64,000 nucleotides of DNA from Gammaproteobacteria bacterium (GTDB taxonomy: Bacteria > Pseudomonadota > Gammaproteobacteria > Enterobacterales > Alteromonadaceae). Below are positions 27,189 through 36,890 of this stretch, piece by piece. Below the pieces are notes generated by a model that worked only from the letters and a program-made list of their open reading frames with translations, did no database searches and had not been told where the DNA came from. Every line of letters starts with the position of its first letter. The first letter of the stretch is position 1. Location: contig JAHJZX010000017.1 of assembly GCA_018826295.1 (NCBI GenBank), positions 1-64,000 of the forward strand, given 5' to 3'. Both the position numbers and the translations under genes were made by a program.

Positions 27189-29495
27189 TTACTTTTTCAG
27201 TTTGGCAAAGGCTTCGGCAAAGGCATTACCCATAGCGGCATTGCTATCTGCCGGTTTGGCCGGGCGTGGCGCAGCCGCTTTGCTATTTTGCTGGCGTGGC
27301 GCGGCTTTATCCGCGGTTTTCGGCTGTGGTTGCTCGTCCATCCGCATCGTTAATGCTATACGCTTACGTTCAATGTCGACATCCAGTACTTTTACTTTCA
27401 CCACATCGCCAGCTTTCACTACCTGATGCGGATCGCTGACAAACTTATCGGTTAGCGATGAAATGTGGACCAGGCCATCCTGATGCACGCCAATATCGAC
27501 GAAAGCACCAAAATTAGTCACATTGGTCACCACACCTTCCAATTGCATACCGGCTTTTAAATCTTTTAAGGTTTCAACACCGTCTTTAAAACTGGCCGTT
27601 TTAAATTCCGGTCTTGGGTCGCGGCCCGGTTTATCCAGCTCTTTTAAAATATCGCTAATAGTGGGTACACCAAAGTGCTCATCGGCAAAGGCCTTAGCGT
27701 CAATGGCTTTTAAAAAGCTGCTGTTGCCGATAATTTGATCAACAGTTTTTTGATGCGAGGCGAGTATTTTTTCTACCAGCGGGTAGGCTTCCGGGTGCAC
27801 ACCTGACGCGTCTAACGGGTTGTTGCCATTATTTATGCGTAAAAAACCTGCCGCCTGTTCAAAGGCCTTAGGCCCTAAACGTGGTACTTTAAGCAGTTCT
27901 TTGCGCTCGTTAAAGCGGCCATGGCTGTCACGGTGAAACACAATATTTTGCGCCAGAGTTTTATTTAAACCGGCTACCCGGGCTAACAGCGGGACTGAAG
28001 CGGTGTTTAAATCTACGCCGACGGCGTTTACACAGTCTTCTACCACGCCATCCAGTGACTTGGTCAGCAGGCTTTGGTTAACATCGTGCTGATACTGGCC
28101 CACACCTATGGCTTTGGGCTCAATTTTTACCAGCTCGGCTAATGGGTCCTGCAAACGACGGCCGATAGATACGGCACCGCGTAGCGATACATCCAGATCG
28201 GGAAACTCCTGCGCCGCCAGCTCCGAGGCAGAATATACCGACGCACCGGCTTCTGACACCATCACTTTTTGGATATTCAGACCTGTAACGGCTTTAATCA
28301 CTTCGCCGGCCAGTTTGTCGGTTTCACGCGACGCCGTGCCATTACCTACAGCAATAAGCTCTACTTTATGTTGCTGACACAAGGCTGCCAGGGTGCGTAC
28401 TGACTTGTCCCACATATTTTGTGGTGCATGCGGAAAAATCGTGGTTTGGCTAAGCAGCTTACCGGTTTCGTCGATAGCGGTAACTTTAACGCCGGTACGC
28501 AGGCCCGGATCCAGCGCCAAAGTAGTGCGCATACCCGCTGGCGCCGACATCAGTAAGTCTTTTAAATTGCGGGCAAATACTTTAATGGCTTCTTCTTCGG
28601 CTTTTTCCCGCAGCTCGCCGAGTAAATCATTTTCCAGGCTCAGGTGCAGTTTCACCTTCCAGGTCCATTGTACAGCGGTGCGTAAAAAAGCATCTGCCGG
28701 GCGGCCTTCGTCTTTAATATTAAAGTGGCTGGCAACCATTTGCTCACACAGGCTGTGTGCGGTTTCTTCGTTAGCATCCGGCACCAACTGCAGTTGCAGT
28801 ACGCCTTCATTGCGGCCACGAAACATAGCTAATGCCCGGTGCGACGGTGTGGTTTTCCAGCTCTCGCTGTGGCCAAAATAATCGCGAAATTTAGCGCCTT
28901 CCTGCTCTTTGCCGGCCACCAGAGTGCTTTTAACTACCGCATGCTGAGCTAAATGCTGGCGCAAGCGGGCCAGCAGGTTAGCGTCTTCGGCAAAGCGCTC
29001 CATTAAAATGTACTTAGCACCATCCAGTACCGCTTTTTCATCGGCAAAGCCGGCATCGGCGTTAATATAAGCAGTCGCTTCGGTTTGCGGATTAAGGCCT
29101 GGGTTTTGCTGCAGTGCATCAGCCAATGGCAAAATACCGGCTTCAATCGCAATCTGGCCCTTAGTACGGCGCTTGGCTTTGTATGGCAGGTATAAATCTT
29201 CTAAGCGGGTCTTGTTATCAGCTGCCAAAATGTCATTTTTCAGCTCTGGCGTTAACTTACCTTGTTCGTCGATGGTTTTTAAAATCACCTGACGGCGCTC
29301 TTCCAGCTCACGCAGGTAAGTTAAGCGCTGTTCTAAATGCCTAAGCTGGGTATCGTCTAAGCCACCGGTGACTTCTTTACGATAACGGGCAATAAAAGGC
29401 ACGGTAGCGCCTTCTTCCAATAAAGCGATAGTGGCTGCGACCTGCTCCGGGCGTGCCGCAATTTCTGCGGCAATTTGCTTAACAATGATAGACAT
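27189..29495 (-). CDS. tex: Tex family RNA-binding transcription accessory protein
   Basis: Highly conserved nucleic-acid-binding protein of 768 residues linked to transcription termination and antitermination and to stress tolerance. Domains in order: the helical Tex N-terminal region (about 1-190, [18 protein letters not shown]), a YqgF/RuvC-like domain (about 325-450, [14 protein letters not shown]), helix-hairpin-helix repeats (about 490-560, [18 protein letters not shown]) and an S1 RNA-binding domain (about 645-720, [20 protein letters not shown]). The last 45 residues are a low-complexity Ala/Pro/Lys tail. Length and order match the family. Confidence 0.97.
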   Translation of the reverse strand: MSIIVKQIAAEIAARPEQVAATIALLEEGATVPFIARYRKEVTGGLDDTQLRHLEQRLTYLRELEERRQVILKTIDEQGKLTPELKNDILAADNKTRLEDLYLPYKAKRRTKGQIAIEAGILPLADALQQNPGLNPQTEATAYINADAGFADEKAVLDGAKYILMERFAEDANLLARLRQHLAQHAVVKSTLVAGKEQEGAKFRDYFGHSESWKTTPSHRALAMFRGRNEGVLQLQLVPDANEETAHSLCEQMVASHFNIKDEGRPADAFLRTAVQWTWKVKLHLSLENDLLGELREKAEEEAIKVFARNLKDLLMSAPAGMRTTLALDPGLRTGVKVTAIDETGKLLSQTTIFPHAPQNMWDKSVRTLAALCQQHKVELIAVGNGTASRETDKLAGEVIKAVTGLNIQKVMVSEAGASVYSASELAAQEFPDLDVSLRGAVSIGRRLQDPLAELVKIEPKAIGVGQYQHDVNQSLLTKSLDGVVEDCVNAVGVDLNTASVPLLARVAGLNKTLAQNIVFHRDSHGRFNERKELLKVPRLGPKAFEQAAGFLRINNGNNPLDASGVHPEAYPLVEKILASHQKTVDQIIGNSSFLKAIDAKAFADEHFGVPTISDILKELDKPGRDPRPEFKTASFKDGVETLKDLKAGMQLEGVVTNVTNFGAFVDIGVHQDGLVHISSLTDKFVSDPHQVVKAGDVVKVKVLDVDIERKRIALTMRMDEQPQPKTADKAAPRQQNSKAAAPRPAKPADSNAAMGNAFAEAFAKLKK

Positions 29496-29639
29496 AAACT
29501 AAAAATTCCTGCTGCAAAAGCCTGTTAAGGCCTACTACTTTGAAAGAAAAAACAATACAGTAAGCTGATTGTCCACTTTCGGCAGTGAAAAATCCAATCC
29601 CTGGCGTTTTTAGTTGCTGTATAACGGTGGCTGCGGCTG

Positions 29640-32048
29640 TTACCACTCTAACCGCACACCTAAGATCGGCAGAATTTGCCCTTCTTCTATGTTGTTTTCG
29701 CCGCTGCGCGGATTAAATTCTGAGCTTAGCGGATTATCCGCGCCGTACAGGTTGATAACATCCAAAAAGACAATCACCGACAGCGGGTTAAAGGTGCGGC
29801 GGTAATCCAGCCGTACGTTGAGGCTATGGAAATTTTGGTATCGGTCGCTGTTGTTGCTGATATTTTCTTTTGCAAAACGCAGGGGTTGCCCCTCGCCCAA
29901 CACGTTGGCGTAAATGACATAGCCATCAGCTGGTGTGCCGGAGGCCCATTTCCAGCGCGAAGACAGCTTCCAGCGCTCGTTTATTTCCCAGACACCGCCC
30001 AGGCTAAAACTATGTGGCCGATGAAAGTCGGCAGCGTAGTAAGGCTGGTTGGCTGCGTCCTGTACTTTGGCTTGATTGTACGAGTAATTAGCGCTTGCCG
30101 ACCAACCATGGCTAAAGCGTTTAATCAGCGCAGTGTCAACGCCCCAGGAGCGGCCTGTACCGCTGTTTTCTCTGATGCGGTTGGTGCGGTCGGCTTCGAC
30201 AATCAGCTTGGTTTGATGTTGATAGTAGGGTTCAAGCAATAGCTCGAGATCAGGCCTGAACAGGTAGCTAAGCCCCAGGCTGATTTGGTCGGTCAGCTCG
30301 TGTTTCAGCCGGCGATTTTCTGCTGCTGCGGCCCTGTCGTTAAAACGTGGCGCGTTGTTGTAGCGTCCGGCCGTTAGCACCAGTTTGGTGTTGTCCGTTG
30401 CCCGCCAGCTTGCGCTAAAGCGCGGTGACAGGATGGTTTCATCAGCCAGGCTGTCATGGTCAAGCCTGATGCCGCTGCGCAGCTGCCAGTTATCAAATTC
30501 AAAGGACTGGTCAGTATAAAAGCTATACAGATTATTACTGTCATGCAGGCTGCTGTTCACGTCAACGGGTGTTAATACGATAAAACGCTGGTTTGGATCC
30601 GCGCGGAAATCATCGCTGTCATATTCAAAGCGTTGCCAGTCACCAGCCAGACTGATATCAAAATCTAAATTGGTTTTTGAAAAACGTAAGCCGGCATTGA
30701 ATTCGCCAAAACGGTTCCACCGGGTAAAGTCGGACCGCAGGCCGATTTCCTGCTCTTGCCGGGATGAGGTAATAATGTTGTCGCGCACCGGGATCTGCTG
30801 CGCCGGCGTGTCGATAGGTACCAGATCCGGGTAGGCTTCACCGCTTGACGCTGTCTGTTCAAAGTAACGGTAATATAGCCGGTTCGTCCAGCGGGCATTG
30901 CTGTCAGTGTGCGCGGTCCAGGTGGCGCCGAGCAGGTAATTTTCTGTTGCCGACTTTTCCAGTTCAATGTCGGTGTAGTTACCGGGCTCGTCTTCGTCGG
31001 ACGCCAGCACATTGTCAATGTCACGCAGAAACTTCTCCGGCGCATAGATAAACAGCAGTTCCAGGTCGTTGTTTTGATCCAGCCGGCTGCTGGTTTTTAC
31101 AATGATGTCGGTGTTTTTCGGCGAGCCGATGTCTTCCAGGCCGATTGTCTCAAAAAAGCGGCCGAAATCCTGGCTTCGGGCGGAAAACAGCAGCGAGGTA
31201 TCAGCATGGATATTGCTTGGGCCATCGTAGCCTAGCTCGATGCCTGCCAGATCCAGCCGCGCTGAGTAAGACGCCGTCTGGCTATTGCCTTTGGCGACAT
31301 CCAGTAGCAGCAGCGAACCGGCGCGGCCACCGTACGCTGCCGACCATCCGCCGGGCTGGAAGGTTGCACCATTGATCAGGTTTGGGGCAAACACCGAATA
31401 CCGCCCGCCGCCTTCAATATCCTCCAGCTCACCAAAGCTGTCGTCAAAGTGAACAATATTGGCAAACGGAAAGCCGTCTACCAGGATTAAATTATCCCGC
31501 GGGCCATTGCCCCGCACCGTATAACTGGCAAATTCGCCACTGGAAAATAAACCGGGCAGGCCGTCCAGCGCACGCAATATATCGCTGCCGCTGCCGGCGT
31601 TGCTGCGCAGGCTCTCGCGGTCAAAGTATCGGGCCCCGGCTGAGGTTAAACTGTCTAGCCGGCTTTGGTCGCCGTACACCACTAGCGTTTCGGTGTCGCT
31701 GCGTGCGGCTATCATGCTAAGGCTTAATGAGGTGGTTTTGCCTTTGACAACCCGCACACTGGGCGCTATCACCGTTTGATACTGCGGGTGAAATACCTGA
31801 ACCTGATACAAGCCGGGCGGCAATGTTATGTTGTTTGCGCTGCTGTGCGGTGGCTGTGAATTTTGCGGCAGCAAGCTGTCAGCGGCAGACACACTAAAGC
31901 TGGCCCCCGCTATCTGGCGCTGTGTTTTGGCATCGATGACGTCAATATGGATGCTGCCGCTGTTTTTGCTGCTATCCGGGTAAGCGGCGGGGCTGAGTAT
32001 AAGCATAAAAATAAAGCAAAGCAGCGGTGTAAAAGGGTAGTTGCGCAT
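29640..32048 (-). CDS. TonB-dependent receptor with N-terminal carboxypeptidase-regulatory-like domain (2)
   Basis: Outer-membrane receptor of 802 residues. Signal peptide about 1-22, a small beta-sandwich of the carboxypeptidase-regulatory type at about 30-110 (GSIHIDVIDAKTQRQIAGAS, LPPGLYQVQVFHPQYQ), then a plug (TVRGNGPRDNLILVDGFPF) and a barrel ending in GVRLEW. The extra domain is typical of Oar/SusC-like receptors and of proteins that signal across the envelope. The ATG at 32048 has AGGA at good spacing. It is divergent from a LytTR regulator with 225 nt between start codons, which suggests a regulator-target pair. Confidence 0.93.
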   Translation of the reverse strand: MRNYPFTPLLCFIFMLILSPAAYPDSSKNSGSIHIDVIDAKTQRQIAGASFSVSAADSLLPQNSQPPHSSANNITLPPGLYQVQVFHPQYQTVIAPSVRVVKGKTTSLSLSMIAARSDTETLVVYGDQSRLDSLTSAGARYFDRESLRSNAGSGSDILRALDGLPGLFSSGEFASYTVRGNGPRDNLILVDGFPFANIVHFDDSFGELEDIEGGGRYSVFAPNLINGATFQPGGWSAAYGGRAGSLLLLDVAKGNSQTASYSARLDLAGIELGYDGPSNIHADTSLLFSARSQDFGRFFETIGLEDIGSPKNTDIIVKTSSRLDQNNDLELLFIYAPEKFLRDIDNVLASDEDEPGNYTDIELEKSATENYLLGATWTAHTDSNARWTNRLYYRYFEQTASSGEAYPDLVPIDTPAQQIPVRDNIITSSRQEQEIGLRSDFTRWNRFGEFNAGLRFSKTNLDFDISLAGDWQRFEYDSDDFRADPNQRFIVLTPVDVNSSLHDSNNLYSFYTDQSFEFDNWQLRSGIRLDHDSLADETILSPRFSASWRATDNTKLVLTAGRYNNAPRFNDRAAAAENRRLKHELTDQISLGLSYLFRPDLELLLEPYYQHQTKLIVEADRTNRIRENSGTGRSWGVDTALIKRFSHGWSASANYSYNQAKVQDAANQPYYAADFHRPHSFSLGGVWEINERWKLSSRWKWASGTPADGYVIYANVLGEGQPLRFAKENISNNSDRYQNFHSLNVRLDYRRTFNPLSVIVFLDVINLYGADNPLSSEFNPRSGENNIEEGQILPILGVRLEW

Positions 32049-32141
32049 GGATAAATCCTGTTGTGGCCAATCAGACTCAGCCACACTACCCAGCCACTAC
32101 CGGGGCAGATAGCACAAATATAGCAATGGTAAATTTACTGT

Positions 32142-32150
32142 ATGAACGGT
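32142..32150 (-). promoter_or_regulatory. Candidate LytTR half-site
   Basis: On the minus strand ACCGTTCAT fits the LytTR consensus [TA][AC][CA]GTTN[AG][TG]. It lies between TonB receptor 2 and the LytTR gene and is preceded by CTTGACC, as is its partner at 32177. Confidence 0.35.
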
Positions 32151-32176
32151 GGTCAAGCGGGTATTTTGCTGCCTTG

Positions 32177-32185
32177 ACCGTTGGT
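32177..32185 (+). promoter_or_regulatory. Candidate LytTR half-site
   Basis: ACCGTTGGT fits the same LytTR consensus on the plus strand. It shares the ACCGTT core with the site at 32142, in inverted orientation 26 nt apart. Known LytTR sites are usually direct repeats, so the arrangement is atypical. Confidence 0.35.
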
Positions 32186-32273
32186 GAACAAAAACGTCCG
32201 CTGCTACAAAAATCTGCACGGCAACAACAAAAACAGTTATAAACAAGCCTGGATACAGCCGGAGGAACGCAAG

Positions 32274-33161
32274 GTGCTAATTAATAATACGGTGTTGGGT
32301 AATGCGCCATTTCGGGCGACGTTGTTAGTGGTCAGCCTGTTTCTGACCATACTATTTACCTTAATGCAGCCTGCCGTGTCGTATGGTTTGGCGTTTTTTC
32401 CCCGGTTGTTGTTTTGGTTGCTGCAAGTGGCAACCGGAATGCTGGGTATAGTGCTGGCCAGTTTACTGCTGAAGCAGCTTGCCTCGCGCAATATGCATTT
32501 GCTGCTGTTGCTGGCGATAACGGGGGTGTTGGGGGCTATGCTGGCGGCGCCGGTTTTTGTGCTAATTGATCAGTGGTTTCCGGGGCTGCAATCAACCGCC
32601 GACAGCTGGGTTGACGAATTTTCCATGCAAGGCCCCTGGCAGGCGGTAGTGGCAGAATGTATTGAGGTGCTACCTATTTTGCTAGTGTCCTGGTATGTGG
32701 TTAATTTGCCGTTGATCCTTAACGCGACCTATATCAATTTGCCACTGCCCGATGAACCGGACAGCTCTGCTGATCAGACACTGCGCAAACAGCGGCAGTA
32801 CAAAGAGCAGTTTTTTGCCAAATTGCCGGCAATTATTGGCCACGATATCGTGTCGATTTCGTCCGACTTACATTACCTGAATGTCACCACGACCTTAGGC
32901 AGTAGTCTTATTCTGGGGAGCCTGAGTCAATTTGCCGATGTTTTTGACGAAGAGGGGTTTCTGGTGCACCGTTCGCACTGGGTGCACAAAAACCATGTTG
33001 TCAGAGTGCATATAGCCGGCAATCAGGCTTTTTGCATCCTGAGCAACCATGCGCATATTCCGGTCAGCCGCAGTAAGCGCAAACTGGTTAAAGCTTATTT
33101 CGGCCAGAGCAGGCAAGCCGGTGCGGGCTCAGCAGCGCCGCACTTACGCCGGGTAGACTAA
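32274..33161 (+). CDS. LytTR-family transcription regulator with membrane domain
   Basis: One-component regulator of 295 residues: four predicted transmembrane helices (about 14-32, 41-66, 74-98, 128-150) followed by a LytTR DNA-binding domain (about 188-278; GHDIVSISSDLHYLNV, VHRSHWVHKNHV). There is no receiver domain, so the membrane part probably senses or anchors. The GTG at 32274 is chosen because GGAGGA lies 7 nt upstream and the hydrophobic region begins soon after; in-frame alternative starts from 32181 lack a ribosome site. It is divergent from TonB receptor 2, its likely target. Confidence 0.88.
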   Translation: MLINNTVLGNAPFRATLLVVSLFLTILFTLMQPAVSYGLAFFPRLLFWLLQVATGMLGIVLASLLLKQLASRNMHLLLLLAITGVLGAMLAAPVFVLIDQWFPGLQSTADSWVDEFSMQGPWQAVVAECIEVLPILLVSWYVVNLPLILNATYINLPLPDEPDSSADQTLRKQRQYKEQFFAKLPAIIGHDIVSISSDLHYLNVTTTLGSSLILGSLSQFADVFDEEGFLVHRSHWVHKNHVVRVHIAGNQAFCILSNHAHIPVSRSKRKLVKAYFGQSRQAGAGSAAPHLRRVD

Positions 33162-33172
33162 TTTTTGCTGGC

Positions 33173-33652
33173 TTAGGGCTTATCCGTATAACTAATATGG
33201 GTTAGCCACCAGAGCTTTTGGCCACTGGGTGTGCTTACTATTACCTCGTCGTCTACCGCCTTTTTTAACAGCGCCCGCGCCATAGGTGCGTCGATAGAAA
33301 TGTAATCTTTGCGGCCGTAAATTTCATCCGGGCCAACGATGCGAAAATTCAGCTGTTCGCCCTGCTCGTTTTCAATCTCAACCCAGGCACCAAAAAACAC
33401 CCGGCCATCCTGTTGCGGAGAATAATCGACTATTTTCAGCACTTCTAATCGTTTGCGTAAAAAACGGATGCGGCGGTCCGTTTCGCGCAGTAGCTTTTTG
33501 TTGTACTGATAATCGGCGTTTTCGCTGCGGTCCCCCAGGCTGGCGGCCCAGGCGACTTTGGCTGTGACGTCGGGGCGCTTTTCGCGCCACAGGTAGTCAA
33601 GTTCTTGCTGCAGGGCATTAAAGCCCTCACGGGTAATTAAATCGGTGCGCAT
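33173..33652 (-). CDS. greB: Transcription elongation factor GreB
   Basis: Stimulates the intrinsic RNA cleavage of backtracked RNA polymerase. It has 159 residues (E. coli 158). The N-terminal coiled coil carries WAASLGDRSENADYQYNKK, with the acidic tip residues that reach the polymerase active site; the C-terminal FKBP-like domain contains KIVDYSPQQDGRVFFGAWVE and GRKDYISIDAPMARALLKK. These separate GreB from GreA. The ATG at 33652 gives MRTDLITREGF, the family start; a 24-residue upstream extension is unlike any GreB. It is convergent with the LytTR gene, with 11 nt between stop codons. Confidence 0.97.
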   Translation of the reverse strand: MRTDLITREGFNALQQELDYLWREKRPDVTAKVAWAASLGDRSENADYQYNKKLLRETDRRIRFLRKRLEVLKIVDYSPQQDGRVFFGAWVEIENEQGEQLNFRIVGPDEIYGRKDYISIDAPMARALLKKAVDDEVIVSTPSGQKLWWLTHISYTDKP

Positions 33653-33876
33653 GCTGGTATAACGCTGAACTATTGGTTGGCAGGATGGTAGCAGTTTTCG
33701 GCAGGCGCGACTATTTTCCGTCATTAAATTGACGACAGCAACGGCCGCAACAATGGCGAAAGATAAATAAATTGTTTATATACATAGTCTTAAAATTTAT
33801 TTTTGTCTGGTGAGTTTATGTCATTTAGATGTCACAAAAATATGCTAGCCAGCAAAAACAGCCTTGGCTATAGTTG

Positions 33877-33891
33877 GTTCATTAAATGAAC
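33877..33891. promoter_or_regulatory. Perfect 15-nt palindrome in a 5' leader
   Basis: GTTCATT-A-AATGAAC lies 14 nt before the small lipoprotein ATG and 2 nt after a TATAGT that could be its -10 (33869-33874). The position suits a repressor operator, but no known regulator is matched. Confidence 0.35.
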
Positions 33892-33905
33892 AGAGGTAAC
33901 AGCAT

Positions 33906-34112
33906 ATGAAAACAAAATTACTCAGCTTAGTTGCAGCGGTGCTGGTCACCAGCCTGGCTGGTTGCTCTAGTGCGCCGGCAAAATATACCTATGTGGTTGA
34001 CCCGGATTTGACTGAACAAGCGAATAACCTTACCCGCACCAGTGCCCATACCGGCCATGTGGTGTGGCTTAACCCACCAATGAAACGGGTAGCGGTTAAC
34101 GAGCAACCTTAA
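33906..34112 (+). CDS. Small lipoprotein
   Basis: A 68-residue exported lipoprotein. The signal peptide has a clear lipobox, SLAGC, with the lipidated Cys at about 20. The mature part is only about 48 residues and contains HVVWLNPPMKRV; short lipoproteins with a VVWxNPP motif are widespread in gammaproteobacteria. GAGG lies at good spacing before the ATG. It has its own terminator and a palindrome in the leader, so it is probably a single-gene unit. Function unknown. Confidence 0.82.
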   Translation: MKTKLLSLVAAVLVTSLAGCSSAPAKYTYVVDPDLTEQANNLTRTSAHTGHVVWLNPPMKRVAVNEQP

Positions 34113-34149
34113 GGCTGATAAAACAGCAGACAAACTTTGTAACATAAAC

Positions 34150-34182
34150 AACCGCCAAGGTTTTTCGCCATGGCGGTTTTTT
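34150..34182 (+). terminator. Rho-independent terminator after the small lipoprotein
   Basis: AACCGCCA (34150-34157) pairs with TGGCGGTT (34171-34178), followed by TTTT. It isolates the lipoprotein from ompR, whose ATG is 37 nt further on. Confidence 0.88.
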
Positions 34183-34218
34183 CGTTTATAGTGAAGCAAA
34201 TCTCAGGGAGGCTTCATT

Positions 34219-34944
34219 ATGGCCAGTTCAGAAACGCCAAAAATTCTTGTTGTAGACGATGATATGCGCCTGCGCGCTTTGTTGGAAAGGTACCTGGTTG
34301 AGCAGGGTTATCTGGTGCGGGCGGTGGCGAATTATGAACAAATGCAGCGCATGATGGAGCGGGAAAACTTTCATCTGGTGGTGTTAGATCTCATGCTGCC
34401 GGGCGAAGACGGTTTGTCTATTTGCCGCCGGCTACGTCAGCAGGAAAATGAAATTCCTATTATTATGCTTACTGCTAAAGGCGATGAGGTCGACCGTATT
34501 ATTGGCCTGGAAATGGGCGCTGATGATTATCTGCCTAAGCCGTTTAATCCGCGTGAGTTGCTGGCGCGTATCCGGGCAGTCATGCGGCGTAAAAGTAAAG
34601 AATTACCCGGCGCGCCCAGTCAATCTGAGGCCACTGTGGAATTTGGCCCCTTCAGGTTTAATTTAGCTACCCGCGAGATGCGCAAAGGTGACGAGCTGCT
34701 GCCGCTAACCAGTGGCGAGTATGCGGTACTTAAGGTGTTGGTCAGCCACCCGCGCGAGCCGTTGTCGCGCGACAAGCTGATGAACCAGGCGCGTGGCCGC
34801 GATTACTCGGCAATGGAGCGCAGCATAGATGTACAGGTATCGCGCTTGCGCCGCATGCTGGAAGATGATGCGGCCAACCCGCGTTATATTCAGACAGTGT
34901 GGGGCTTGGGGTATGTGTTTGTGCCGGATGGCAGCGTCAACTAG
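34219..34944 (+). CDS. ompR: Response regulator OmpR
   Basis: Osmolarity and envelope response regulator of 241 residues (E. coli 239). Receiver domain 1-125: acidic pocket DDD at 13-15 (ILVVDDDMR), phosphoacceptor Asp57 (VVLDLMLPGEDG) and conserved Lys107 (DYLPKPFNPREL). The C-terminal winged helix at about 138-236 includes LTSGEYAVLKVLVSHPREPL and SRLRRMLEDD. A strong GGGAGG site precedes the ATG. envZ follows directly with no spacer, so the pair is co-translated. Likely targets are porin and other envelope genes. Confidence 0.96.
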   Translation: MASSETPKILVVDDDMRLRALLERYLVEQGYLVRAVANYEQMQRMMERENFHLVVLDLMLPGEDGLSICRRLRQQENEIPIIMLTAKGDEVDRIIGLEMGADDYLPKPFNPRELLARIRAVMRRKSKELPGAPSQSEATVEFGPFRFNLATREMRKGDELLPLTSGEYAVLKVLVSHPREPLSRDKLMNQARGRDYSAMERSIDVQVSRLRRMLEDDAANPRYIQTVWGLGYVFVPDGSVN

Positions 34945-36249
34945 ATGCGGCTGTTTCCGCGCAGTGCTTTTGGCCAGACGGTATTTTTGATCGGTTTATT
35001 ATTACTGATTAACCAGCTGGTATCTTATTTGTCGGTGGCGTTTTATGTCATTAAACCCACCACCCAGCAAATTAACCATCTGATTGCCAAGCAAATAAAG
35101 GTAGTGTTTATTGATGTTGGCCACCAACAGTTGGTGCTGTCACGCGAGTTAACTGAACGCTTTCAGCTGGCAACCGGTATAGAAGTACACAGCGAGCAAC
35201 AGGCCAGGCTGCATGGCCTGAACGACGCTATTTACTATGCCTATTTTTCTGATCTGATGTCACGTGAGCTGGGTGGTGAGGCAGAAGTGCGGGTGGCACA
35301 GGGCGAGTCTTACGCGTTTTGGGTGCGGCCACCGCAGGCGCCACATTACTGGGTAAAAGTGCCGCTTACCGGTCTGGACGAAACCGATTTTTCACCCCTG
35401 ACCTTTTACCTGCTGATGATAGGTGTGTTAAGTGTCGGTGGCGGTTGGCTGTTTGCCCGCCAGCTAAACCGGCCACTTAAAAGCCTGCAGCAGGCTGCGT
35501 TAAAAGTAGGCCGGGGCGATTTTCCGCCTCCTTTGCCTGAGCATAAAGGCTCAACCGAAATTATTGCCGTGACCAAGGCATTCAATTATATGGCCCGTGG
35601 TATTCAGCAACTGGAGCAAGACCGGGCATTACTAATGGCCGGCGTGTCGCATGACTTACGCACACCGTTAACCCGCATCCGGCTGGCATCGGAAATGATG
35701 AGTGAGCAAGACAGCTGGATCCGCGACGGCATTATCAATGACATTGAAGATATGAACGCTATTATCGATCAGTTTATTGATTATTTGCGCCACCATAAAG
35801 AAGAGCCGGGCCAGAAAGAAAATTTGAATACGCTGGTACAGGAGCTGGTGCAATCCGAGCATTTACAGCAACGGCAAATTCAGGTTGAGCTGGCAACGGC
35901 TATGCCCGACGTGGTGTTGCGCCGTATTGCGATGAAGCGGTTGTTAAATAATTTACTGGAAAATGCGCTGCGCTACAGCGACGGTAATATTGAGATCAGT
36001 ACCGGTTTCGAGCGCAACCGCAAACGGGTATTTTTGCAAATGCGCGACCATGGCCCCGGCATTCCTGAGTATCAGATGAAAAGCATGTTTGAGCCCTTTA
36101 CACAGGGAGACAGGGCGCGCGGCAGTGGCGGTTCTGGCCTGGGGCTGGCAATTATCAAGAAAATTGTTGATATGCACCACGGCGACATTACGTTGCACAA
36201 TCATCCGCAAGGTGGCTTAGTGGTCACGGTGTATTTACCGCTGCGCTAA
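34945..36249 (+). CDS. envZ: Sensor histidine kinase EnvZ
   Basis: Inner-membrane sensor kinase and phosphatase partner of OmpR, 434 residues (E. coli 450). Helix 1 (about 11-36), a periplasmic domain of about 115 residues, helix 2 (about 151-171), a HAMP linker ([18 protein letters not shown]), then the dimerisation domain with His236 in [17 protein letters not shown]. The ATP domain has [13 protein letters not shown] (N box), DHGPGIP (G1) and GSGLGLAII (G2). The ATG follows the ompR TAG with no gap. It ends at a bidirectional terminator. Confidence 0.95.
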   Translation: MRLFPRSAFGQTVFLIGLLLLINQLVSYLSVAFYVIKPTTQQINHLIAKQIKVVFIDVGHQQLVLSRELTERFQLATGIEVHSEQQARLHGLNDAIYYAYFSDLMSRELGGEAEVRVAQGESYAFWVRPPQAPHYWVKVPLTGLDETDFSPLTFYLLMIGVLSVGGGWLFARQLNRPLKSLQQAALKVGRGDFPPPLPEHKGSTEIIAVTKAFNYMARGIQQLEQDRALLMAGVSHDLRTPLTRIRLASEMMSEQDSWIRDGIINDIEDMNAIIDQFIDYLRHHKEEPGQKENLNTLVQELVQSEHLQQRQIQVELATAMPDVVLRRIAMKRLLNNLLENALRYSDGNIEISTGFERNRKRVFLQMRDHGPGIPEYQMKSMFEPFTQGDRARGSGGSGLGLAIIKKIVDMHHGDITLHNHPQGGLVVTVYLPLR

Positions 36250-36254
36250 TAAAA

Positions 36255-36276
36255 AAGCCCCGTACTAGCGGGGCTT
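36255..36276. terminator. Bidirectional terminator between envZ and the protease-chaperone pair
   Basis: AAGCCCCG-TACTAG-CGGGGCTT has an 8-bp stem. The minus-strand side ends in TTTTTTATT, an excellent U-tract for the chaperone gene; the plus side is weaker. A second hairpin, CCGGCCA-TTAC-TGGCCGG, lies at 36292-36309. Confidence 0.88.
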
Positions 36277-36317
36277 AGTGCTTTAAGCTTACCGGCCATT
36301 ACTGGCCGGATAATGGC

Positions 36318-36872
36318 TTACTGGTTGCTGTATTTCTTTTCCAGAATATCTAACCGCGCAGTTTTTACCAGACCTGAGCTATGTATTTGCTGCAGCAGAC
36401 CCAGCAATTCAACATCCTGCCGGGGTTGTACTATGTATACCCCGGTTGCGGCGGCTGAGCGCACAATCTTTAAATTAAACTGCTGCAGTAAGCTTTGCAG
36501 ATCGGTATCTGGACTGCTTAACAGGCTGATATTGCCGGTAACTATGCCGGTTTCACCGGTTAACAGGTTGTCGACGACGGCATTACGGCGAAATTCAATA
36601 ATCTGATCCACATCCGTCGCGGCTGCCCGGTTAACCAGGGTCATATTGGCCAAATCCCGTTGTGCGTTACTGCGATCGGCCAGTGCCTGCGGCACGGCAA
36701 TCAGCTCGGTGTTTAGTTGGTATACGCCATATTTTGCGCTGTTTTGCTTCACGCTAACTTGCTCTGCTGCAACGGTTTCAGTTGGCCGTAACTCATCTTT
36801 TACGCTTTGTGCCTGCACACCCTGGGCCGACAGACAAAGGGCAATGGCTACTATAGATAAACGGGTCTTCAT
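36318..36872 (-). CDS. Putative external chaperone of the adjacent S8 protease (ASP ORF2-like)
   Basis: Exported protein of 184 residues with a signal peptide ending VQAQ near residue 22. The C-terminal part (about 125-180; LKIVRSAAATGVYIVQPR, LVKTARLDILEK) resembles the fold of subtilase propeptides. It starts 18 nt after the S8 protease stop with a strong AAAGGAGT site. The pairing matches the Aeromonas ASP system, in which a separate gene just downstream encodes the maturation chaperone in place of a propeptide. Assignment rests on size, export, context and C-terminal character, not on a search. Confidence 0.72.
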   Translation of the reverse strand: MKTRLSIVAIALCLSAQGVQAQSVKDELRPTETVAAEQVSVKQNSAKYGVYQLNTELIAVPQALADRSNAQRDLANMTLVNRAAATDVDQIIEFRRNAVVDNLLTGETGIVTGNISLLSSPDTDLQSLLQQFNLKIVRSAAATGVYIVQPRQDVELLGLLQQIHSSGLVKTARLDILEKKYSNQ

Positions 36873-36890
36873 AATGTACTCCTTTGACTG

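Noticed and set aside
28393-28881. 162-codon open frame antisense to tex
   Set aside because: Ser/Arg-rich shadow of the conserved tex frame with no independent support.
29826-30242. 138-codon plus-strand frame inside TonB receptor 2
   Set aside because: Shadow frame; no family features and no translation start signal.
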